Assembly: GCA_015143735.1 (NCBI GenBank)
Contig: VKHC01000008.1
Coordinates: 1,198-18,101 of the forward strand
Origin: Synura sp. LO234KE
Lineage: Eukaryota; Sar; Synurophyceae; Synurales; Mallomonadaceae
Direction of reading: 5' to 3'
DNA length: 16,904 nt
Shown: in pieces, positions 10,391-16,904 of the stretch
Layout of the letters: the number at the start of each line of letters is the position of its first letter
Numbering within the stretch: position 1 is the stretch's first letter
Notes under the pieces: model-generated
What the model was told of the DNA's origin: nothing
What the model saw: only the letters and a program-made list of their open reading frames with translations
The model's database searches: none
Made by a program: the position numbers and the translations under genes

Positions 10391-11603
10391 CTCGTACGAA
10401 CCTCCCACCCGAACTGCATCGCCCAATCCGTTACACCGACCACGTTGTCCGCTCGTATCAACGTCTGTGTCTCTCCATCCCATACGTCGATCGCGGGATA
10501 CACCACTGGGCACACAGACAGACCGTAGACAACACACAGTAGGAGAAGTGCTCCGCGCTGTTACGAATGCGGATAGATATTCCGAACACCCTCTATGATA
10601 CAGCAGCCAACCATCATCTACAACGATGCGCTTATTGTGCAGATAAGCATACCTGATTTAGGATTCTTCTTCAGTGTAGTAAGCAGCGGGCTCAACCAGT
10701 TTTCCGCTACCAGCACGTGTGCGTCTAAGAATACCAACACGTCCGCCTACTCTCCCACAAAAGGTATCCAGGCAACACGGACAGAAACATGAGAGATAGT
10801 TTTTTTATTGGCTTCATTTCAGGAATGCTAAATTAGAAATAAACCAATAAAGTAACTCATTCATAAGTAAAACAACGTTCCAATTTTAGTGCTGAGGAAA
10901 TTGGACAAACGTGGATGGGGAGCAGTTGAGAACTGATTAATGCATAACAGCATAGCGAGCGATAAATTTTTCATTTTGATATACTTTGTGGAACAGGAGC
11001 TTCGCCCCTGCAGCTTTGGCTGATGAAACTCCTAACCGATGGTTCGGTCGCATGTAACCGACTTTATCTTTCGCGGCGACAACAGCCGGTGATTTCTTCC
11101 ATTCTTTCCAGGAACTACAATAAAAAAGTAAAAAATAAAAAATTACGTTTAAGAAAAAATCGAGGGAGTGAAGTTATGCCTGATTGGGTCATCCGACATG
11201 TCATCAATTATTAGTATATTCGATAGTAGTTGGCCAGAGTTAAGTAAAATGGATTCGACCTCAAAATGATAAGAGATTAAAGGAAGAGAATATGATGCAC
11301 TTTGATCAATGAATATTATACCGAGGATAATAAGTCGGTACGCTTTTCATTCCTTGCGGCGATTACGACTCCGACCCGGTTATGATCGAAATTATGGGAC
11401 ATCACACAATGTTTTGGTGTAAATGGGTTTGTCAAAAGAATATCATGACTATCTAAATGTATTGGCGGAGTTTTTTTCGCTCTTAGTGCTAACTCCGGTT
11501 CAATATCCTTGCGAAGTCGTGGGGACAAAAACAAAATATAAACCGTAGCATAAAGCGTTACCCATAAAAGTACAAATATCACTGCATATTGACTTAGTCC
11601 CAT
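2007..11603 (-). CDS. Predicted bifunctional GT27 / ShKT / GT31 O-glycan glycosyltransferase, 36 exons
   Basis: This is a Golgi-type membrane enzyme predicted to add GalNAc to Ser/Thr and then beta1,3-galactose. Exons, in reading order: 11603-11322, 11259-11180, 11114-10985, 10746-10653, 10505-10390, 10158-10050, 9809-9746, 9574-9498, 9226-9192, 8864-8766, 8418-8320, 8060-7980, 7764-7702, 7399-7361, 7287-7177, 6834-6793, 6527-6473, 6360-6277, 6212-6128, 5930-5780, 5529-5457, 5230-5161, 5065-4975, 4868-4793, 4616-4564, 4334-4272, 4132-4083, 3966-3929, 3781-3719, 3638-3610, 3265-3218, 2985-2903, 2706-2638, 2427-2396, 2199-2153, 2018-2007. They total 2,793 bases, 930 codons plus stop, with every junction in phase. 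Domain order: anchor (about 6-27), GT27 (about 77-400), charged stalk, ShKT 1 (500-539), ShKT 2 (546-581), Pro/Lys linker (583-690), GT31 (about 691-930). No second membrane anchor precedes GT31, which argues for one chain rather than two genes. Weakest points are exons 13-16, the linker exons, the two GC donors and the 12-base last exon. Confidence 0.82.
2081..2152 (-). other. Alternative C-terminus if the last intron is retained
   Basis: Reading straight through the last donor (AAG|GTGAGC, 2152) adds 23 residues ending at TAA 2081-2083. They include the hydrophobic run VITIVAGIVMGHIAF, which could act as a membrane or tail segment. The spliced form instead ends with only three residues (MKY, 2018-2007). 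Both are open; the GTGAGC donor and CCTGCACAG acceptor favour splicing. Confidence 0.35.
4151..4177. repeat. Imperfect tandem decamer (ATACCACACC-like, about 2.7 copies)
   Basis: Three adjacent ATAC-A-ACC-type units lie inside the intron between exons 26 and 27 of the fusion gene. This is a minor simple repeat with no visible function. Confidence 0.6.
4560..4566 (-). other. GC-AG donor of fusion-gene intron 25
   Basis: Exon 25 ends NMWQK with AAG|GCGAGT, close to the known GC-donor consensus AG|GCAAGT. It joins in phase 0 to SRSIWKY, as family alignment requires. The nearby GTATGT four bases on would break the frame. Confidence 0.75.
5161..5930 (-). other. Proline/lysine-rich linker between ShKT and GT31, exons 20-22
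   Basis: Exons 5930-5780, 5529-5457 and 5230-5161 encode about 100 residues. They include a PxPxKPxP-like run (EPKPKPKPA is interrupted; the visible string is MAKPEPKPKPALSAE) followed by helical, charged sequence. Phases fit on both sides (2, 0, 1, 2). If the intron after exon 20 were retained, translation would stop four codons later at 5768, which would give a GT27-ShKT protein without GT31. There is no hydrophobic segment or obvious new start for a separate GT31 gene. Confidence 0.65.
6128..6834 (-). other. Tandem ShKT (six-cysteine) domains, exons 16-19
   Basis: Two six-cysteine modules lie back to back. Domain 1 has C500, C512, C521, C532, C536 and C539 and ends CPKSCGLC. Domain 2 has C546, C554, C563, C574, C578 and C581 and ends CRLTCGKC. 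The last four cysteines are spaced x10, x3, x2 in both, the ShKT signature, with the usual Met before the fourth cysteine. ShKT domains are disulfide-rich folds found in secreted and membrane enzymes, often as protein-interaction modules, so nothing here implies a toxin. The six-cysteine pattern of domain 2 only forms if the 64-base intron 6213-6276 is removed, which independently supports that junction. Disulfides fit an ER/Golgi lumen location. Confidence 0.88.
6793..7764 (-). other. Charged stalk of the fusion protein, exons 13-16
   Basis: Exons 7764-7702, 7399-7361, 7287-7177 and 6834-6793 all keep phase 0 and have good splice sites (for example GCG|GTAAGA and AAG|GTGAGG). They encode a Lys/Glu-rich, probably helical stretch of about 85 residues (443 region to 507) with no family match that I recognise. 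The last of these exons supplies the first cysteine (C500) of ShKT 1. Because similarity gives no anchor here, these exons rest on phase and splice signals alone, so individual ones could be wrong or missing. Confidence 0.6.
9295..9318. repeat. Tandem hexamer (GTCATG)4
   Basis: Four exact copies of GTCATG lie within the intron between exons 8 and 9 of the fusion gene. No coding effect. Confidence 0.9.
10341..10387. repeat. (TG)n microsatellite, 47 bases, abutting a 5' splice site
   Basis: This is an uninterrupted TG run on the plus strand. On the gene's strand it is (AC)n starting at position +3 of intron 5, whose donor GT is at 10389-10388. The poly-(Val-Cys) and poly-(His-Thr) open frames here are artefacts of the repeat. 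Confidence 0.97.
11178..11181 (-). other. Probable GC-AG donor of fusion-gene intron 2
   Basis: Exon 2 ends CAG|GCATAA. The next exon (TTGTAG|TTCCTGG) is in phase only with this junction. No GT in the stretch gives an open, in-phase join that keeps the conserved DDMSDDP motif, and reading on reaches a stop within 11 codons. The site is weak apart from CAG|GC. Confidence 0.55.
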
Positions 11604-11775
11604 CAGTTATGCTTCAGCAGTAATTTAAGTGTACAGAAGAATGGTGAATGGGATAATTAAAACCCTCCACAATTGATTTTGGCAACAAATAAAATGTGTG
11701 AGCAGTGGAGCGCAACTTTCTGTTTTCAGTTTCCAACGCAACTGGTTTGAAATCTCTGGATGAGGCGATGAGGCG
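11604..11775. promoter_or_regulatory. Shared upstream region of two divergent genes
   Basis: Only 172 bases separate the start codons of the minus-strand fusion gene (11603) and the plus-strand F5/8 gene (11776). Both 5' untranslated regions and both promoters must fit here, unless there are upstream non-coding exons. I see no clear TATA box or other named element. The arrangement suggests co-regulation. Confidence 0.6.
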
Positions 11776-11779
11776 ATGA
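11760..11779 (+). promoter_or_regulatory. Chain of two three-codon upstream ORFs leading into the F5/8 gene start
   Basis: An 8-base unit (GATGAGGC) is repeated three times. Each of the first two ATGs reads ATG-AGG-CGA-TGA. The stop of the first (769-771 within 11760 onward, i.e. 11769-11771) overlaps the second ATG (11768), and the stop of the second (11777-11779) overlaps the main ATG (11776). Such ATGA overlaps could lower translation or make it depend on reinitiation. It matters only if the mRNA starts upstream of 11760. Confidence 0.6.
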
Positions 11780-13045
11780 GGCAATACCCCTTCGGAAAAA
11801 TTTTAATAGGCATTTTCCTGGCCACCTTTTCAACGATTTACGTTCTTACTTCCACAAATTGGCAAAATAAGTACTCTGTTTTGACGCCGGTTCCACATCA
11901 GCCTATAGAAAACGTAGTATTATTAAAATCTAAGCAGTTGGCTCCAAGTTTGAAAAATGCCAGCCACATTAAGAGAGAACCTCTCAGCGGCAACTCAAAT
12001 AGTCAAGTTAAACTTATTTCTGGTGAAGTTAATCGCTCCTTTGATGGATCGCTGAGACGGGCACCCATTTCAATGACTAAAAGTCATCGAGTCAGCTTGA
12101 GTCCCGTATTGCTCTCCCTTGGGAAAACCAGTGATGCGAGTGTCCGCGGGAACCTGGGTCCTGCAGAGGTCGTAACATCTGAATCGGTTGATAACTGGCT
12201 CACAGATAGGTGGCAAGGTAAATGTTGGCGTCTAATTGTCACCACAATCAAATGATAACCGTTTTATTGTATAAAACACAAAAGCTGCCAGAAATATGAA
12301 AGGTGAACCAATACCAGGAACACATTGGCTGTCGATTGATCTTGGGGAACCGACGCTTCCGTTAAGAGTTTTAATTGACTGGGAAAATGCATTTAGTAAT
12401 GACTGGTTAATTGAGGTAAGCATGAATAGTATAGAACATATCATTGAGTACACTACATACCTTTCCTTACAACCTCTAATTACTTGACTGATATGATGAC
12501 CCCTCTAATCCGGTTTGCCTGATATTTAGGGAAGATTGGAGCGTTCACAAGAATGGTCTGTCCTCGGATATAGCTCTGACGCAAAAATAGCATCACGACG
12601 GAAAGATCACATTATACATGAATTGTATATATATCCTTACAGGGATTCAAAAGTTGAGGTGCCAATACAAAGCCACAGCCCTTCCCACAGTAGCATTACG
12701 GATGAAGTCTTCACAACCTTCGAGAATATTTTCAATCGCACTGTTTTACAACAACGTTCGCATAGCAACTCTGCAGCCACACTCAACAATAAGGTCACTT
12801 TGTCCAGTATTATGAACTCGGAGTTCTTCGCCTCCAAAGGTGAAACACCCCTCTCCTCCCCTCCCTCCTCTGCGCCGACCCCAGTGTCATTGGAGGGTAT
12901 CAACACGAAGCGACCGTTAACGAGTTGGATCCGTTACATTCGTTTGTTTATTAACTCTCCCGCCACTCGATGGGGAGTGTCCGTTTGGCGGTTTCAAGTG
13001 TGGGGACTCCCCCAGCAATTAAAACAAAAACAAGCGTCGTCTTAG
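11776..13045 (+). CDS. Type II membrane protein with C-terminal F5/8 type C (discoidin-like) domain
   Basis: Three exons, 11776-12217, 12303-12415 and 12530-13045, join in frame (phases 1 and 0) to 356 residues. Residues about 8-25 (ILIGIFLATFSTIYVL) form a signal anchor, followed by a Ser/Lys-rich stalk to about 140. The C-terminal domain shows the galactose-binding-like pattern: THWLSIDLGE (154-163), VLIDWENAF, a WLIEG strand, EWSVLGYSSD, then RYIRLFINS and RWGVSVWRFQVWG (332-344). An insert of about 90 Ser/Thr/Pro-rich residues (225-315) splits the domain before its last strands, which is unusual. These domains bind carbohydrates or lipids; the ligand is unknown. Two tiny upstream ORFs overlap the start. 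It is divergent from the O-glycosyltransferase gene and probably shares its promoter region. Domain call is good, function open. Confidence 0.82.
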
Positions 13046-13997
13046 CGAAGTAGAACTGTGTGCCACGTCATCTTTATCATCCGTACTCGTGTTCGTATCG
13101 AACCAGTGAGTGCTTCTCACTCTCTGCATACAGACGCCAAATGAAATATGCGGACATATAAGCATGATACTCGTATTGCACTCCTCACTTCCTCTTCATC
13201 CACCGGTGCGACCTCGACCTCGAACCTCTCCTACATAAGGGTATGTGACTGTTTCGCATTGTACTCGGTACAGAACCGTTACTCACTCACAGTAGCGGGG
13301 TATGACGTGCGCACTAATGGGTCGGAGGGGGTGCGACATACTCCGTTATCATTATCGTGACATCTGGTCTGGGAGGTATAGGGGAAGGGTGGGGTGGGGG
13401 AGTCGAAGGAAACATGTGGTCATATCTTCCGATTCCTATGAGAATACCGCACCTCCTGTCTGTCTATCTATACGAAGTATTGGAGTTATCGGTCGTTAGT
13501 AACCGTCTACTATGATAAGAGTCCTTTTCATCCCTGCTGCAGAGGTGGTACAGCTAAACAACCGCCAACGATATAATCGTAGTCATGGGTACTGCCTGAC
13601 CGTTAGGTTCACTAGCTTCCAATCGATTACGATGACGTGGCTGAAATCCTTTCCGTGCCTGCGCCTTTTACACTTTGCTATCCCATTCCACTTTTCTGGA
13701 GCGTGGCCTAGCATGATCGCCCAAATTGTACGCCGAGCGGCCCTACCGCGATGGATAGAGGACTTATCGATACCGAGGGTGGGGTGGACGAGTCACTGTA
13801 GGCTACAGTTACATGCCATCGTTCCTTGCTGTGAAATGCTGTACTTGAATCGTTATCAATTATATTGGGCAACGATGTGCCATGCGTGTCTATAGGAATC
13901 ACTCGCGTTACTGGAAGGCGTGAATAATAATGAACTGATTGAAGTATCATTCTCGCAAGGCACCAGTGGTAACGGCCAAACTATTCATATAACTTAC
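13046..13997. other. Intergenic stretch between convergent genes
   Basis: It holds the 3' ends of the plus-strand F5/8 gene and the minus-strand small membrane gene. The longest frame (13512-13895 plus, 127 residues) has no motif I recognise and is crossed by no convincing splice signals. Two G-rich patches (about 13380-13402 and 13776-13790) share GGGTGGGGTGG, probably by chance. I see nothing else. Confidence 0.5.
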
Positions 13998-14280
13998 TTA
14001 TCTTTGATATTTTTCCTCCTCATCGTCGTATGTTAATTTTGGTTCTATCCGAAAGTATCGAGCTAGCACGGATGTCTAAGTGTCAAAATAAAAAATCTTT
14101 ACCTGCACCAGTGCTAGTAGGAGCAGTACAGTACTGATCGGTATCGCGGCATAGGAACGGCGGCCCTTACATTCTTCCCTTATTAGTAGGTTGTGTTTGA
14201 TGTTGAAATAGTATAACCGTTAAAATCTTTACTTTGCCCATACGATTTAATCTATCACCAGGGAAGTTGAGGTGTTGCAT
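13998..14280 (-). CDS. Small single-pass membrane protein (62 residues), three exons
   Basis: Exons 14280-14233, 14165-14103 and 14075-13998 join in phase 0 to a 62-residue protein. It has an N-terminal basic segment (RLNRMGKGRRSY), a hydrophobic helix (about 22-42, ISTVLLLLALVQTSVLA) and an acidic tail ending DDEEEKYQR. Donors are AAA|GTAAAG and CAG|GTAAAG, and a TACTAAT branch-point-like site lies 14 bases before the second exon. The start ATG has an in-frame stop 12 bases upstream, though an acceptor (CTAG|AGC) could add upstream exons. The stop TAA is followed at once by GTAAGT, a good donor, so a 3'-UTR intron is possible. I do not recognise the family. Positive-inside reasoning puts the N-terminus in the cytosol. 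Confidence 0.6.
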
Positions 14281-15451
14281 TTCTTCGCTCTAGCTGCTGA
14301 GGACAAAATTGTTCACTTGAGGATAAGAAGGAGAAAGTAAGAGACAAAGAACGCGGCGCCGAGCTCCAACAATTATTATTCTACGGTGATTTTACACGGG
14401 GGGAGGAGACGAGGAGAGAGGAGCTAGGCCATGGGATTTACACCGCGCCCGCGTCTGGTGGAATTTTTTCTAGTAGTTTGTTTTCAGAGGACCTAGATTC
14501 ACTATCTTGGACCGCTCTTTGAGAATAGGGCATCATCGTCGAGAATAGCGCTACTATTCTACACACCGCGTGTACTCAGCTACTAATAATGAGCGAATAA
14601 CCTCATGCTTCATAATGTACATTTGAACATAGCTATTCATAAAACACCATATAGAAGTGTTACTGAAGTGGCCGAAAATAGAAGTATATTAAATTATAAA
14701 ATCGGAGGAAAGGGAGGACGCAAAACTAATAGCAGTGTATGAGAACAATACGACAACACTGAAATGAACGCCATATCATAATCCAATCGGATTACCACCT
14801 TATCGCAGTAGTACATGCATGTATCTTTGGCGGTGAGACGGACCTGCTGGAAATTACAAATGAGTTTGGGGAAATCAATCATCGTAACTTGATTGATGGC
14901 GTTGAATTATTTTCACCGGGAAATAAACGACTAGGGCGTGGGCTTGCAGCTCCATCACCATTCTACCATCACACAACCATGATCCAAATTGCCAATCACT
15001 CCGCAGGGCACAGGGTCCGCCAAAACAAAAAACTCTGCAATTGAAGTTAACCCGAAGCGTCGAAATAATGGCTTGAGCTCACGAATCGATGAATTTTGTC
15101 ATGACCTTTTCGATTTCAAATTCTTATCGTTCGAATCCAATGTCGACTATTTCGTCAGCCTTTTCCTAGCTAAACTCAAGTTCTACGTTGAAAACGGATC
15201 TTGGAGGTTAAGAAGGTAAGTCAATATCTAAAAAACGTAACGTGTTGGAGCCAGTTTCGTACATAATCCACAAGTCTGAAATGCACTTACCTGCTGAATG
15301 CTTGAGTAACTCCTGAGCAGCATTCAAACAATCTTAATATTTTTACCAATAAGCCTCTCGCATAAACAGATGCACCACTATATAATATACTTTGAACGCA
15401 CTGTGTGTTAATGAGGAAGAAGTCTTCAGATTAATTTAACTCTGTAAAAAT
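14281..15451. other. Upstream region of the proteasome gene; exon-like fragments only
   Basis: A plus-strand frame (about 15009-15219) ends in AGAAG|GTAAGTC, and a minus-strand segment ends in CAG|GTAAGTG at 15282, so two good donors face each other here. A minus-strand segment 14843-14799 (after CCAGCAG) encodes LTAKDTCMYYCDK with a CX3C motif. I could not join any of these into a gene. The proteasome promoter should lie just before 15452; no TATA box is obvious. Confidence 0.4.
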
Positions 15452-16719
15452 ATGCCTGGAAATATGGATCATTTTAATCCTTACGGTCTAAGGGAAGGGG
15501 AAGTCTCCTCCGGGGTACAGAACATTTGATTTACTTTGTGTGGTTAAATTTTTACGTCTTCTTTATTTTGCTTTAAGACTACAATTATGGCCGTAACGTT
15601 TGAAGGTGGCGTAGTTTTCGGGGCAGATTCCCGAGTTTCGACCGGATCTTATATACCAAGTAGAACAAGCGATAAAATTGTTATGCTCAATGATCACATA
15701 TGGGCTTGTCGGTCTGGAAGTGCTGCTGATACCCAAGCTGTAACAGATTATGTAAAATATTACATGGATGCTCATAGGTAAAATTGTTTTAAAAAAATTA
15801 ATTTTATTAATGTAATACTCTTTCTATAAGTGCCGAACTTGGAAGGTTGCCGAAAGTCAAGACTTGTGCTAGTATCATGAAGCAAATATGTTATAACAAT
15901 AAAGATCAACTGCTCGCTGGACTTATATGCGGCGGTTGGGATCCGTATAATGGAGGACAAGTATTTGAAATACCTCTTGGAGGAACTCTTATACAACAGA
16001 ATTATGCAGTCGGTAACTAATACGCTATACAAATATTGAACTTAAGGTTATGTTGAAAATAATTTTAAGGTGGTTCGGGATCAACTTATATTTGGGGATT
16101 AGTGGACTCACTCTACAGACCAGGGATGAGCAAGCAAGAGTGCCAAGAATTCGTTAAGAAATGTAAGAAAGGATCACCAGATTTTGATAGTGATTATTCC
16201 TCGCAATCCTTCGTGATATAAATCATGCAATTGCATTATATTTTAGGTGTCGCTCATGCTATGGCGCGAGATGGTTCTTCTGGGGGTGTGATTCGCCTAG
16301 TAACAGTTGATAAGGACGGCTACGAACGAGAATGCATCCTAGGTAATGTATATTAACTCGTCGCGTCGTGTACCCCAGGCTGGCAGGCCCACACACTGCT
16401 ACTAATGATTGTACACGTTGTGGCTCTACTTGTTTTCTGACGATTGTGTCTTATGACAGGAAACCAGCTCCCATACCTTCCGTAACTCCTATTCTGCCGA
16501 GGCACCGCGTCGTTCTACATTGTCATTTCCTTCTGTGATTGGAAGCCTTGGCCTCTGTTCTTATTCTAGGCGTTACGCCGCATATCCATCTTTAAGTTAA
16601 CAAAAATCAAATTATTAGTGTTTCTACTGGGGCGGGAACAACGCACCACTCTGAGAAATATAGTATGATTTCCAGGTCACCCAATTCTAAATGATAAGCA
16701 AATAACAAACGACTACTAG
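15452..16719 (+). CDS. PSMB6: 20S proteasome subunit beta type-6 (beta1, caspase-like active site)
   Basis: This is a catalytic beta1 subunit of the 20S core, cutting after acidic residues. Exons 15452-15514, 15578-15777, 15831-16012, 16070-16162, 16247-16342 and 16676-16719 total 678 bases, 225 residues. Exon 1 encodes a 21-residue propeptide ending EVSSG, and exon 2 opens exactly with the mature N-terminus TTIMAV, so the ATG at 15587 is internal. Mature residues T1, D17, R19 and K33 are present, as is R45, which marks the acidic-preferring beta1 pocket. Later motifs are [40 protein letters not shown] and [12 protein letters not shown] (catalytic D and S). The introns are 53-84 bases, except the last (333). 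The final exon is less sure: reading through the last donor gives a stop at 16354-16356 and a shorter tail. Length is slightly under the human 239 residues. Confidence 0.94.
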
Positions 16720-16904
16720 CAATGACCGTAGCGCACCAGTGTCACCGGTGCACCAATACCCAGTTTTCAATCAAATTGCCGATAAATCTGATGTTTTCGT
16801 CGTACCTACCGCAGATTCTTGTTAGGAACATGGGGGCATCGTGTTTACTTCTTTTTTCTTGGTGGTATAGATTGATCTTGTCACTCCGTTTATTTAGTCA
16901 TACC
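16720..16904. other. Downstream of the proteasome gene
   Basis: Probably 3' untranslated and intergenic sequence. No open frame, RNA gene or repeat is visible. Confidence 0.4.

Larger units (their letters stand above)
7980..11603 (-). other. GT27 (polypeptide GalNAc-transferase-like) module, exons 1-12
   Basis: The start at 11603 precedes a hydrophobic type II anchor (YAVIFVLLWVTLYATVYILF). Family landmarks follow in the GALNT order. VGVVIAARNE matches the N-terminal nucleotide-binding strand and NILIIDDMSDDP the VDD-S-D segment. VLVFLDAH holds the metal-binding DxH (residues 172-174). NPKSVVYPAIDV matches the RNRKTVVCPVIDV strand and VTDWAMQFGW the FNW region. SPVAPGIFAI replaces SPxMAGGLFAI, IGGFYP and LWGQEN replace LGxYD and IWGGEN, and VWMCGG...PCSRVAHKYR is nearly canonical. 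VAYMWMNPE and CQNFEWYIKEVYP match the family's C-terminal catalytic helices. The usual EGLIRAR loop is altered (LGVSSAKAAGAK). The ricin-type lectin domain that ends animal GALNTs is absent. Family assignment is firm; acceptor and donor are inferred. Confidence 0.88.

Noticed and set aside
10310-10598. Several overlapping frames encoding poly-Cys/Val or poly-Thr/His
   Set aside because: They are products of the (TG)n repeat. Only the minus-strand segment 10505-10390 is coding, as exon 5 of the fusion gene.
13512-13895. Plus-strand frame of 127 residues
   Set aside because: No motif, biased toward Trp/Cys/Arg as in chance frames, and not supported by splice sites.
15587-15589. ATG at 15587 as the proteasome subunit's start
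   Set aside because: It is Met4 of the mature chain; the catalytic Thr1 lies just upstream at 15578 and the propeptide is in a separate exon at 15452.
1-16904. CRISPR arrays, tRNA or rRNA genes, bacterial operon signals
   Set aside because: None seen; spliced genes and a proteasome beta subunit show a eukaryotic nuclear genome.

Overview
The window is nuclear DNA of a unicellular or algal-type eukaryote. Genes are split by many short GT-AG introns (53-347 bases), there are no bacterial-style operons, and a 20S proteasome beta subunit is recognisable. The GT31 glycosyltransferase uses a GGDD form of the metal-binding motif, which I associate with stramenopile/ochrophyte sequences; that placement is tentative and rests on motif style only.

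Layout. 1-2006: two ~300-base direct repeats and no supported gene. 2007-11603, minus strand: one very fragmented gene, read here as 36 exons joining in frame to a 930-residue protein. It has an N-terminal membrane anchor, a polypeptide GalNAc-transferase-like GT27 domain, a charged stalk, two six-cysteine ShKT domains, a proline-rich linker and a C-terminal GT31 domain like core-1 beta1,3-galactosyltransferase (T-synthase). 11604-11775: a 172-base shared upstream region. 11776-13045, plus strand: a three-exon type II membrane protein with a C-terminal F5/8 type C (discoidin-like) domain. 13998-14280, minus strand: a three-exon gene for a 62-residue single-pass membrane protein. 15452-16719, plus strand: a six-exon proteasome beta1 (PSMB6-type) gene with all catalytic residues.

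How they may work together. GT27 enzymes start mucin-type O-glycans by putting GalNAc on Ser/Thr, and the GT31 T-synthase group adds the next beta1,3-galactose. A single chain carrying both would be a one-protein core-1 O-glycan synthase in the Golgi. The divergently transcribed neighbour is also a predicted secretory-pathway membrane protein, with Ser/Thr-rich stalk and insert regions and a sugar-binding-type fold, so it may be a partner or substrate. The fusion was assembled by eye from exon phases, splice sites and family motifs; transcripts are needed to confirm it.
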